NCBI GenBank assembly: GCA_964394665.1
Contig: CAYMYN010000008.1
Span: forward strand, 62,001-126,000
Source of the DNA: CAYMYN01 sp964394665
GTDB lineage: Bacteria; Planctomycetota; UBA1135; GCA-002686595
Length of the DNA: 64,000 nucleotides
Reading direction: 5' to 3'
Shown: one piece after another, positions 52,448 to 60,163 of the stretch
How positions within the stretch are numbered: the stretch's first letter is position 1
Layout: each line of letters starts with the position of its first letter
Made by a program: the position numbers and the translations under genes
Notes under the pieces: generated by a model
The model's input: only the letters and a program-made list of their open reading frames with translations
Told to the model about the DNA's origin: nothing
The model's database searches: none

Positions 52448-53221
52448 TCACACCTCCCTCGCGCAACGGAACCCGATGTAGGCCTGGCGGTTGTTCGCGG
52501 CGCCGCTCTGACCCCGCGCGGCGCAGCGCAGATCGAGGACCGCGGCCGTGAGCCAGCTCCCACCCTTGATGTGGGCGCTGAACGGGCTGGGTCCGTCCTC
52601 GCACCACTCCGCGGCGTTGCCGATGAGGTCGAGCACCCCGAAGGGGCTCGCGCCCAGGGGGTGGGCGTCGACGCGCGTCAGGCCCGCGGGGGGCTGGATC
52701 GTCCCCCGGTCGTGGTTGCACGCATCCGGCTCGAACCGATCGCCCCAGGGGAACAGGCGCGGGTCCACTCCGCGCGCGGCCTTTTCCCACTCGATCACCG
52801 TCGGCAGGCGTCCCCCATCCCAGGCGGCGAAGGCCCGGGCGTCCTCGCGGTTCACGTGCACCACCGGGTGCTCGAGACACTCCGGCGCGGGCACCGACCC
52901 GCCCCAATCCGCGGGCGTGGGGTACCCGGTCGCCCGACAGAACCGGGCGTAGCGCCGGTTGGTGACCGGGAATCGGTCGATGCGGAAAGCCGCCACGTGG
53001 ACCTGCTGGAGGGGAGCCTCGTGCTGCAGCCAGGCAGGGTGGTACCCCGCGCGGCCCGCGAGCTCGGCCACCTGGGCCGGGGAGGTCCCCAGGTAGCACG
53101 GGCCGGCCGGGATCAGCACGTCATCGCCCGGCGCGGCCGCCCCGGCGAGCGGGACGAGGACCAGCGCGGCACCAGCCGCGGCCGAGACGACGAGCACGTC
53201 ACGGCGGTTCGGAGCATCCAT
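52448..53221 (-). CDS. SUMF1/FGE-fold protein with twin-arginine-like signal, lacking the catalytic cysteines
   Basis: A 257-residue protein of the formylglycine-generating enzyme fold. An N-terminal RRDVLVVSAAAGAALVLVPL looks like a Tat signal. The fold motifs are visible: FRIDRFPVTNRRYARFC, RLPTVIEWEKAARG, FPWGDRF and GNAAEWCED. The C-terminal KGGSW is followed later by LRCAARGQ and YIGFRCA. Genuine FGE has two cysteines just after GGSW (FLC...SYC); here the positions read LTAAVLD. It therefore cannot use the known copper-cysteine chemistry and is more like the binding or EgtB-related members. No sulfatase is nearby. GGAGG lies 6 bases before ATG 53221. Confidence 0.8.
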   Translation of the reverse strand: MDAPNRRDVLVVSAAAGAALVLVPLAGAAAPGDDVLIPAGPCYLGTSPAQVAELAGRAGYHPAWLQHEAPLQQVHVAAFRIDRFPVTNRRYARFCRATGYPTPADWGGSVPAPECLEHPVVHVNREDARAFAAWDGGRLPTVIEWEKAARGVDPRLFPWGDRFEPDACNHDRGTIQPPAGLTRVDAHPLGASPFGVLDLIGNAAEWCEDGPSPFSAHIKGGSWLTAAVLDLRCAARGQSGAANNRQAYIGFRCAREV

Positions 53222-53346
53222 GTCGCACCTCCAGCGGAAGGTGCCCAGCATGGCGGCCCCGGGTCGGCCGGACGACACGGCCCTGGACGTACGGCGGTCC
53301 GAATCTGAGCGCAGGCGGGCGCGATCGTGCCGCGCGTGGCCGGCGC

Positions 53347-53916
53347 TCAGCCGCGTTCGACGTCCCAGACCTGGGCGCCGAAGTGGTCCCAGGGGAGGCG
53401 GCCCTCGTCGCAGTCCGATCCGACCGAGAACTGCACGTCGACGAAGTAGACGATCACCGAGGGCGTCGCGGGGCGCAGGTTCTTGCAGCCGTGGGCCACT
53501 CCGGGCGGGATCCGCACCAGGCGCGAGTTGCCGTCGCCCAGCACCATCCGCACGAGCTTGCCCTCGGTGGGCGACCCCCGGCGCACGTCCCCGAGCACGA
53601 GCAGCAGCTTGTCGCTGGGCGGCACGTACCACACGTCGGTCTGGCGGTGGTGCAGGTGGAAGGCCTTGATCGCCAAGGGCTCGACCACGCTGTAGTTGAC
53701 CTGGCGCACCTCGAAGCCCGGGAGGTCCTTGTGCCGGCCGCCGTCGAGGCGACCCAGCTCGGTCATCGCGCCGCCGTCGTCGTTGAAGCGCCGCAGTTGG
53801 ACGAGCTCGACGCCCTCGATGCCGACCTTCGGGGAGTAGTCCTGGTACTGGAAGGAGCGCCGGGCCTCGTCGTTGATCAGTCGCGCGCGCTCGGCGTCGG
53901 TGCGGGGGGTGTCCAT
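53347..53916 (-). CDS. RmlC-like cupin (dTDP-4-dehydrorhamnose 3,5-epimerase family)
   Basis: A 189-residue cupin. The pattern is FHLHHRQTDVWYVPPSDKLLLVLGDVR (marker only), then TEGKLVRMVLGDGNSRLVRIPPGVAHG (marker only), matching the H-x-x-x-Q...K-x-L-x-V-x-x-G-x-x-x-D-x-R and P-x-G-x-x-H-G lines of sugar 3,5-epimerases. The active-site His of the family would be in HHRQ and its Asp partner is not obvious. The standard rmlA, rmlB and rmlD neighbours are missing, so it may act on another nucleotide sugar. ATG 53916 has no clear ribosome site, but TACGGT lies 30 bases upstream. Confidence 0.75.
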   Translation of the reverse strand: MDTPRTDAERARLINDEARRSFQYQDYSPKVGIEGVELVQLRRFNDDGGAMTELGRLDGGRHKDLPGFEVRQVNYSVVEPLAIKAFHLHHRQTDVWYVPPSDKLLLVLGDVRRGSPTEGKLVRMVLGDGNSRLVRIPPGVAHGCKNLRPATPSVIVYFVDVQFSVGSDCDEGRLPWDHFGAQVWDVERG

Positions 53917-53945
53917 GGGGAGGTTCTGCGTTCGTCGGGCCGACC

Positions 53946-53951
53946 ACCGTA
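53946..53951 (-). promoter_or_regulatory. Candidate -10 element (TACGGT) for the cupin gene
   Basis: TACGGT on the minus strand, 30 bases before ATG 53916, in the 167-bp gap after the glycosyltransferase gene. No -35 match and nothing else of note in the gap. Confidence 0.25.
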
Positions 53952-54083
53952 CGGGCGCGGGATCGCGCCGGCAATCTCCCCCATCGGCCCGGGTGCGCTC
54001 CGCGCTGGACCCGCGTTCCACCCGCCACCGAACCCGCGCGGCGATCCCGCCGCGGGACGGGTCCTCCGAGCGATGCCGCGCGA

Positions 54084-55040
54084 TCAGCGCCACAGACGGC
54101 TCGCGCCGGGCTGGATCGCCGCGGCCGTGACGCGCCGCCCACCCAGGCCGTGCAGGGTGCCCTTGGCCTTGGCCAGGACGGCCCGTGCCCGGCCGCGCGG
54201 CAGGGCGGCGAGCCATACGAGCGGCAGGCTCAGGACGTCGCAGGCGAGGAAGCTCGCCCAGCGCGCCGGCGTGCCGTGGCGGCGCAGGAACCAGATCGCG
54301 TTCACCGCGGTCATGTACTTGCGCCGCGCGCTGTACCCGCCGCCGGTCGAGCGCGAGAGGGCGTGCAGGCAGCTCGCCGCGCCCACCACGCGCACGCCGA
54401 AGCCGGCGGCCCGCGCGCGCAGGCACAGGTCGACGTCCTCCATGTAGGCGAAGTAGGCGGCGTCGAAGAGCTCCGTCGCGGCGAGCGCCTCGCGCGTGGC
54501 GAGCAACGCGCAGCCCGCCACGTAGTCGACCTCGCGTTCGGCCTGCCACTCCGGCCCGTCGGGCCGGCCGTGGCCGCGCAGCACGGAGAGGTTCACGCGC
54601 CAAGTCAGCGTCCCGCCCGCGCTCCAGACCGTGGCGGGGTCGTGCTCGTAGAGCACCCGCGGGCCGACGATGCCCGTCTTGGGCGCGCGCGCCAGGGAGT
54701 CCAGCAGCGGCGCCAGCAGCGGCGGGCACAGCACGACGTCGTTGTTCACGAAGAACACCGCCCGCGCCCCGGCCGCGAGGGCCAACCGCGCGCCGGCGTT
54801 CGCGCCCTCGCCGAACCCGCGGTTCTCGCCGTGACGCACGAAGCGCAGGCGCGGGAAACGCGCCTCGACCGCCTCGAGGGATCCGTCGCGCGAGCCGTTG
54901 TCGACGAAGACCACCCGTTCGGGCTCGAAGCCGTCCGCCAGCAGGCTCGCGATGCAGGTCGCGTTGGCCTCGCCGCCGTTCCAGTTCACGACGACGGCGA
55001 AGACCTGCGCGGGGCCGATGCGGCCCGCCTCAAGAGCCAT
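54084..55040 (-). CDS. Glycosyltransferase family 2 (rhamnosyltransferase-like)
   Basis: A 318-residue GT-A enzyme. It has VVNWNGGEANATCIASLLAD near the N terminus, VDNGSRDGSLEAV (nucleotide-sugar binding), ENRGFGEGANAGARLA, and the metal-binding aspartates in FFVNNDVVLC. The catalytic segment FAYMEDVDLCLRARAAG (ED...) is typical of rhamnosyltransferases. A hydrophobic stretch near the C terminus suggests membrane association. It is the last of a chain of overlapping genes: its start overlaps the xseA stop by 11 bases. Polysaccharide assembly is the likely role. Confidence 0.88.
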   Translation of the reverse strand: MALEAGRIGPAQVFAVVVNWNGGEANATCIASLLADGFEPERVVFVDNGSRDGSLEAVEARFPRLRFVRHGENRGFGEGANAGARLALAAGARAVFFVNNDVVLCPPLLAPLLDSLARAPKTGIVGPRVLYEHDPATVWSAGGTLTWRVNLSVLRGHGRPDGPEWQAEREVDYVAGCALLATREALAATELFDAAYFAYMEDVDLCLRARAAGFGVRVVGAASCLHALSRSTGGGYSARRKYMTAVNAIWFLRRHGTPARWASFLACDVLSLPLVWLAALPRGRARAVLAKAKGTLHGLGGRRVTAAAIQPGASRLWR

Positions 55041-56457
55041 CGGCGGGCTCCCCGTCGCGCCGCGCGCGCACCGCCTCGACCCGCGACTCGAGGGCGCCCC
55101 GCGCCAGATAGGTCAGGGTCCGCTCGCCCTCCGTGACCGCGGCGGCGTCGAGCAACGGCTCGCCGCTCTCCGCGCGCAGGGTGATCGAGTAGCCGCGTTC
55201 GAGGACGCGGAAGGGCGAGGTCGTCTCGAGGCTGCGCTCGGCGAGGTCGAGCCGCCGCGCGCGCGCCGTCTGGAGGTCCTGGAGCGGCCTCCCCAAGCGC
55301 AGCGCGAGGGCGCCGAGGCGCTCGTCGAGGCGCTCGAGGCGCGCCCCAGGGCTCTGCGAGCGCAGGCGCGCGGAGAGGGTCTCCAAGCGTCGCTCGCGCC
55401 GTTCGAGCTGCGCCGCGGCCGCCAGGCGCAGGCGCGCCCCCGCGGCCTGCAGACGGTCGGCTCGGCGCTCGAGCAGGCGCCGCGGGTCGCGCACCGCCGG
55501 CGCCGCCGCGAGTCGCGCCAGGAGCGACTCACGCCGCTCGAGGTGCCGGTCGATCGCCGCCCCCAGGTACCCCAGGAGGCGCGCCATGCGCGCCGTGAGC
55601 TCGGCGCGATCGGGGATCGCGAGGCGGGCCGCGTCGGTGGGCGTGTGGGCGCGCCAGTCCGCGACGAGGTCGGCCAGGGTCGTGTCGCTCTCGTGCCCGA
55701 CGCCGCTGATGACCGGGACCCCGGCGGCCCAGATGGCCTCGGCGACGGGCAGCTCGTTGAAGGCCCACAGGTCCTCCAGCGATCCCCCACCGCGGCACAC
55801 ACAGATCAGGTCCACGCCGCTGCGCTCGAGGCGCGCCAGGGCGGCGGCGATCTCCTGGGCCGCGCCGGCGCCCTGCACGGCGCTGTGGACCAGGCGCAGC
55901 GGGTACCCGGGCCAGCGCTGGCTGCGGGTCTTCAGGAAGTCGCGCAGGGCGGCGCCGTCGCGGCTGGTGACCAGGCCCACGACGCGCGGGAAACGGGGCA
56001 AGGGCCGCTTGCGATCGAACCAACCCTGGGCCGCGAGCCGTTTCTTGAGCTCCTCGAGCTGCACGAGCAGCGCCCCCAGGCCGCGCTGCTCCACGCGCTC
56101 GACGATCAGCGTGTAGGTGCCCCGCGGCGGATAGACGTCGAGGCTGCCGTGCACGACGACCTCCGCGCCCTCCGTCGGCTGGGTGAGCAGCGCCCGCGCG
56201 GCCTGGCTGCGCCACACCACGCAGTGCACCAGGCTCTCCATGCCGGGAGTCGTGTCCTTGAGGTCGAAGTAGACGTGACCCGAGGCGGGCCGCCGCAGGC
56301 TGGAGAGCTCACCCTGCACGGCCACGCGCCCGATGGCCTTCAGGCTGCGGTCGATGCGCAGGCACAGATCGCGCACCGAGAGCACGGCCGCGCCCGACCC
56401 GCGCTCCGCGCTGGAGCGCTCCGCGTTCTCGAAGTCGAAGCGTCCCGTGCCGGCCAT
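55030..56457 (-). CDS. xseA: Exodeoxyribonuclease VII large subunit
   Basis: A 475-residue protein with an N-terminal OB-fold (about residues 25-120: VQGELSSLRRPASGHVYFDLKD, marker only), then the catalytic core with SRDGAALRDFLKT, ICVCRGGGSLEDLWAFNE and GVGHESDTTLADLVADWRAHTPTDAA (marker only). A long C-terminal coiled coil follows. It degrades single-stranded DNA as a complex with several small XseB subunits. The xseB gene was not seen beside it, and no small candidate was found in the adjacent spaces. It lies 11 bases after the coiled-coil protein gene. Confidence 0.94.
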   Translation of the reverse strand: MAGTGRFDFENAERSSAERGSGAAVLSVRDLCLRIDRSLKAIGRVAVQGELSSLRRPASGHVYFDLKDTTPGMESLVHCVVWRSQAARALLTQPTEGAEVVVHGSLDVYPPRGTYTLIVERVEQRGLGALLVQLEELKKRLAAQGWFDRKRPLPRFPRVVGLVTSRDGAALRDFLKTRSQRWPGYPLRLVHSAVQGAGAAQEIAAALARLERSGVDLICVCRGGGSLEDLWAFNELPVAEAIWAAGVPVISGVGHESDTTLADLVADWRAHTPTDAARLAIPDRAELTARMARLLGYLGAAIDRHLERRESLLARLAAAPAVRDPRRLLERRADRLQAAGARLRLAAAAQLERRERRLETLSARLRSQSPGARLERLDERLGALALRLGRPLQDLQTARARRLDLAERSLETTSPFRVLERGYSITLRAESGEPLLDAAAVTEGERTLTYLARGALESRVEAVRARRDGEPADGS

Positions 56458-56468
56458 GGGGCGCGGTT

Positions 56469-57632
56469 CTAGCGCGCGGCGCGGGCCCTTCCAAGGGCGG
56501 CGGGCGGGGCGTCGACCAGGCCCGGCAGGCCCGCGGCGCGCCAGGCCTCGGGATCGGCCCGCGGCAGGTAGATGCGATAGCGGCCGTCGAGGAAGGGCAG
56601 CTTGTTGCCCTCCGCGAGTTGGGCGCCGTCCTCGAGCAGGAGTTGCACGCTGCCCTCCTCGATCCGGATGCGCAATCGATCGGCGGTCACCTGGCGCAGG
56701 ATCGCGCGCCCCTCGCGGCGCTCGAGCCAGACCTCGCGCAGCTCTCCCCCGACCACGCCGCCCAGCGCGCGCAGGCGCCAGGTCCCGCCCAGGGGCTCGC
56801 GCTCGAGCAGTTCGTTGAGGGCCAGGCGCAGGCCCAGGAGGTCCCACAGCCCGTCGTCGCGCTCGCCTCCCAGCTCGCTGGGGCGGAAGAGCTCGGGCAG
56901 GGCCCGGATCCAGGGCTCGGGATCGACGCGGCCCAGGTGGATGCGCCGCACGCCGCCGCGCTCCGCATCGGGGGGCGCGCCCTCGAAGGCTCTCCGTCGG
57001 CCGGCGGAGCGCTCGAAGCCCTCCTCGAGCACCAGGCTGAGCGTGCGCGCCGAACGGCTGCCCTCGAGGCGCAGGCGCTCGGCCACCAGGCTGCCGGTGG
57101 ATCGGCCGCGCGCATCGATCGAGCGCAGCACGACCGGCCCCACGGCGCCCCCCGCGACGCGGCCCGACTCGAGCAGCTCGAGGCTGTCGATGCCCTCCAG
57201 CGCGAGCAACGAACGCAGCGCGACGAAGACCTCGCGGTCGCGTTCGCTGCGTCCGGCGTCGCCGGCGCCGCGCGTGCCGCCCTCCAGCAGCAGGAGCTCG
57301 AGTTCCTCGGCCGGCACCTGGGGCCGGAAGATCAGCTCCGCCGGAAGGCCGGCGGGGGTCAGCCCCGCGAAGAGGCGCGTGTAGGAGAGCCACTCGCGCT
57401 CGCGGGCCAGGCGCTCCTCGGCGCCCGCCGTCAGCTCGCGCTCGAGGTCGGCGATGCGCAGGCGCAGCGCGCTTTCGACCGTCGCGCGCGCGGCGCGTTC
57501 GTCCTCGAGCGCCCGCTCGAGCTCCGCGACCCGGCGGCGCAGGGCCTCGAGCTCCCCATCCCACGCGCCCCACGCGGCGCCCAGGGCCACGATCAGGCAC
57601 AGGGCCGGACGTCGGAGGCTAGAGATCTTCAT
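56469..57632 (-). CDS. Exported coiled-coil protein of unknown function
   Basis: A 387-residue protein. A hydrophobic N-terminal segment (about residues 8-22, signal or anchor) is followed by a coiled coil (about 25-80). A C-terminal part of about 300 residues is rich in Arg, Glu and Leu and lacks known motifs; it alternates beta-like and helical stretches (EVFVALRSLLALEGIDSLEL, marker only, and GRYRIYLPRADPEAWRA). I do not recognise the family. Its ATG overlaps the previous stop by 14 bases and it lies 12 bases before xseA, so it is within the pabB-to-glycosyltransferase chain. Confidence 0.62.
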   Translation of the reverse strand: MKISSLRRPALCLIVALGAAWGAWDGELEALRRRVAELERALEDERAARATVESALRLRIADLERELTAGAEERLAREREWLSYTRLFAGLTPAGLPAELIFRPQVPAEELELLLLEGGTRGAGDAGRSERDREVFVALRSLLALEGIDSLELLESGRVAGGAVGPVVLRSIDARGRSTGSLVAERLRLEGSRSARTLSLVLEEGFERSAGRRRAFEGAPPDAERGGVRRIHLGRVDPEPWIRALPELFRPSELGGERDDGLWDLLGLRLALNELLEREPLGGTWRLRALGGVVGGELREVWLERREGRAILRQVTADRLRIRIEEGSVQLLLEDGAQLAEGNKLPFLDGRYRIYLPRADPEAWRAAGLPGLVDAPPAALGRARAAR

Positions 57633-58518
57633 CGTCGACGCCCGAGATGGGCTCTTCCAGGGGGTCGGCCGGAGCCGAGGGCCGGGAGACGTCGAGCGGG
57701 TCCGCGTCTTCCCACGCGGCGTCCGAAGGCGGCGTGGGTTCGCGGAGCGAGGGGCGCGGGCGCGGGCGCGGGGGGGCGAGCGGCGGAGCGTCCGTACGGG
57801 CCAGGATGCCCTCGCCCATCCCCAACCCCAACGGGCGAGTCTCGAGGAGCAACTCGAAGGGGGTCGGCGCGCCGTCGACCCGCGCCACGCCCCGCAGGCG
57901 CGCTTCGGGGCCGGGGGTCGGCCCCCAGAGCAAGAGGTGCACGCTGCGGCCCGGGACCAGGCCCCGCTCGGGCGGCGCGAGCAGGGCCCGCAGCGGATCG
58001 GCGGGTTTCCCCGCGGGCCGTTGTTCGGCCGCCAGGGGCACGAGGCGCGCGCCCTCGCGGTCCTGCACCCAGGGACCCTCGAGGTCGAGCTCGAGGGCGC
58101 CGTCGCCGTCGGCCGCGCCGAGGCTCAGGCTGAGTTGGAAGGGCTCGCCCGCACCCAGGCCGTAGCGCGCCGCGAGCGCGCGGCGCTCGAAGGCCTGTCG
58201 CTGGGGCGCGGCGTGCAGGGGCGCGAGGCGCGCCACGAGGCGCGCGCCCCCGAGCTCGAGCTCTCCGCTCCAGCCCGCCACGCTGAGCACGTCCTGTCCG
58301 GGGGCGCGCGGGGCCCGCGGCGGAGCCTCCCGTCGCCCGGCGATCCAGACGAACGCCAGGGCGAGGAAGACCAGCGGGAAGAGCAACAACCAGGGCCCGA
58401 GCGCGGCGACGGGCGAGGGCGCCTGCGCGTCCTCGCCCGCTGCACCCGGCGCTCGCGGCTCGGCGGGGCTCAGGTCCCCTGCTCCCGATCCCAGTCCGCC
58501 TTCTTGTTCTTGTTCCAC
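57619..58518 (-). CDS. Single-span membrane protein of unknown function
   Basis: A protein of roughly 285-300 residues with one membrane helix (WLLLFPLVFLALAFVWIAG), then a soluble extracytoplasmic domain containing LELDLEGPWVQDREGARLVPL and LLLWGPTPGPEARLRGVARVDG (marker only), and a Pro/Arg-rich acidic tail. I do not recognise the family. The start is uncertain: GTG 58518 overlaps the HEAT gene by 49 bases. A CTG at 58473 would give a four-base CTGA overlap like the GTGA junctions elsewhere, with GGGAG upstream. No ATG is available before the helix. Confidence 0.6.
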   Translation of the reverse strand: MEQEQEGGLGSGAGDLSPAEPRAPGAAGEDAQAPSPVAALGPWLLLFPLVFLALAFVWIAGRREAPPRAPRAPGQDVLSVAGWSGELELGGARLVARLAPLHAAPQRQAFERRALAARYGLGAGEPFQLSLSLGAADGDGALELDLEGPWVQDREGARLVPLAAEQRPAGKPADPLRALLAPPERGLVPGRSVHLLLWGPTPGPEARLRGVARVDGAPTPFELLLETRPLGLGMGEGILARTDAPPLAPPRPRPRPSLREPTPPSDAAWEDADPLDVSRPSAPADPLEEPISGVDDEDL

Positions 58519-59264
58519 CAGCGCTGCCACTCCTCGGGCACCCGCTCGTCGTGGCCGGTGAGGGCCTGCATGCTCGTGACCATGGGCGCCGCGATGGCGT
58601 CGTAGCGCTGGCGGGCCTCGAGGTCGTTGATGTCCGAGTCCATGCGGCCCTTGACCGACATCAGCACCTTGAGCTGCTCCTCGAAGAGCGTCTTGCGCAC
58701 CTTCGACTCGGCGTCGACGAAGTTGGCCATGGCTTCGGCCGCGGCAGCGACCAGCGAGGGCTCCTTGTGCTGCAGGAGTCCGACCAGATCGCCGGTGCGC
58801 TTGACGTCCTTGGTCTTGCCCAAGGAGAGGATCAGGCGCCGCTGCAGGGCGACGTCGCTGCGGTGGCGTTTGTCGCCGATCCACTTGGAGATCGCGGCCC
58901 CCGACTCGGGCCCCATCTCACCCAGGGCCATCGCCGCCGCGAGGAACAACCGGTTGTCCGGCGTGCCGCCCTCGAGCTCCTGGCGGCGCTCCTCGAAACA
59001 CTTGGCGAGGCCGTCCACGATCGAAGCCCGGTCGCGCGGCCCGCTCTGGCGGAACTCGATCAGCAGTTGGTCGATCAGCGCGATGGCCTCGGTGTCCTTC
59101 GTGCCGCGGGCCTTCACGAGGGGCGTGAACTCCTCGAGCTTGGCCTTGACCTCGGGTCGGCGGTCCTGGACGGCTTCGTCCTGCGCGCGGGCGCTCGAGC
59201 TCGGCGCGGCGCCGACGGCCGGCGCGAGGACCAAGGGGACGAGGGCGATGAGCAGTCGGTTCAT
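58470..59264 (-). CDS. Exported HEAT-like protein with W-x-x-WW ending
   Basis: A 264-residue protein with a signal peptide (about residues 1-20, ending AVGAAP). Helical repeats span about 80-200 (LFLAAAMALGEMGPESGAAI, marker only, and SLVAAAAEAMANFVD). The C terminus MQALTGHDERVPEEWQRWWNKNKK (marker only) resembles the ends of the HEAT proteins at 27598-28716 and 29313-29915. It begins with ATG overlapping the pabC stop (ATGA). The surrounding genes are metabolic; the link is unexplained. Confidence 0.72.
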   Translation of the reverse strand: MNRLLIALVPLVLAPAVGAAPSSSARAQDEAVQDRRPEVKAKLEEFTPLVKARGTKDTEAIALIDQLLIEFRQSGPRDRASIVDGLAKCFEERRQELEGGTPDNRLFLAAAMALGEMGPESGAAISKWIGDKRHRSDVALQRRLILSLGKTKDVKRTGDLVGLLQHKEPSLVAAAAEAMANFVDAESKVRKTLFEEQLKVLMSVKGRMDSDINDLEARQRYDAIAAPMVTSMQALTGHDERVPEEWQRWWNKNKKADWDREQGT

Positions 59265-60163
59265 GTCGATTCCTCCCGTTCGGGCGGTCGGGCGCGTCCC
59301 GGCCGGGGTCCTTTATCGGGAGCCGGGCCCCCGGCCGCAAGCAGCGTTCTGGCGAGCTGCGCCCAGGCCCCCCTGGGACCGGGCAGGCAGGGGTTCGACC
59401 CTTGCACGACCCGTACAGGGACCAGGCCCGTGACGCTGCTGGTGAGGAACACCTCCTGGGCCGCGGCCAGGTCGCGCGGGAGGACGCGCCCTTCCTCGAG
59501 CGGGGCGCCCCGCGCGCGCAGGGCGTCGATCAGACGGCCGCGCGTGATGCCCGGCAGGCAGCCGCGCTCGAGGGCCGGGGTGAGCAACCGCTCGCCGATC
59601 GCGACGAAGAGATTCGACACGCTGGCCTCGAGGTAGTCGCCCTCGTCCGAGCCGAGCAACGCGTCCCAGGCGCCCCGCTCGCGGGCCCGGCGGCGCGCCG
59701 CCACGTAGCGCGCTCGGGCGATCGTCTTGAGGGCCGCGAGGGGATCGCGGGCCAGGAGCGCACGCGGCTCGAGCGTGACCTCGACGCCCTCGTCCGGCGC
59801 GAGCTCCACCTCCCGCGCGCCGACGACGAGGTGCGGCGCGCGGCCCGGCGCCCCGGCGATCAGGGTCAGGCGCAGCGCCAGCGCATGTCCCGGACGGGCT
59901 TCGGCCCCGGCGAGCTCGCGCGCGAACTCCGCCAGGGCCGCGCGCGCCGTCGCGCGATCGAAGGCCAGCTCGAGCACGCCCGCGCCGCGCTCCAGACGTT
60001 CGAGGTGCGCCTCCTCGAAAGGTCGTTCCCCGCCCCGCAGCGCCAGGGTCTCGAACAACCCCAGACCCTGGAGCACGCCCGGGGCATCCGCGGGCAGCGC
60101 GGGCTCCCCGGGCGGCACGAGGCGCCCGTCGACCCAGGTCGGGAAGGGCTCGCCGTGGCTCAC
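59261..60163 (-). CDS. pabC: Aminodeoxychorismate lyase (class IV PLP enzyme)
   Basis: Releases pyruvate from 4-amino-4-deoxychorismate to give 4-aminobenzoate for folate. The 300-residue protein has the family lines GLFETLALRGGERPFEEAHLERL (marker only), the PLP lysine in ALKTIARARYVAARR, GDYLEASVSNLFV (phosphate-binding E-x-x-x-x-N-x-F), and GCLPGITRGRLI. Branched-chain aminotransferase is the main alternative; the neighbouring pabB decides for PabC. The GTG start at 60163 overlaps the pabB stop as GTGA, and its own stop overlaps the HEAT gene start as ATGA. Confidence 0.9.
   Translation of the reverse strand: MSHGEPFPTWVDGRLVPPGEPALPADAPGVLQGLGLFETLALRGGERPFEEAHLERLERGAGVLELAFDRATARAALAEFARELAGAEARPGHALALRLTLIAGAPGRAPHLVVGAREVELAPDEGVEVTLEPRALLARDPLAALKTIARARYVAARRRARERGAWDALLGSDEGDYLEASVSNLFVAIGERLLTPALERGCLPGITRGRLIDALRARGAPLEEGRVLPRDLAAAQEVFLTSSVTGLVPVRVVQGSNPCLPGPRGAWAQLARTLLAAGGPAPDKGPRPGRARPPEREEST

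Noticed and set aside
52448..53221. Calling the SUMF-fold protein a formylglycine-generating enzyme
   Set aside because: The two catalytic cysteines are absent and no sulfatase gene is near.
55030..56457. Looking for xseB next to xseA
   Set aside because: Flanking genes are a glycosyltransferase and a coiled-coil protein, with overlaps that leave no room for a small subunit gene.
59380..59420. A GGTTCGA-like T-arm inside pabC suggesting a tRNA
   Set aside because: No matching acceptor, D or anticodon stems surround it, and it lies within a well-supported coding region.
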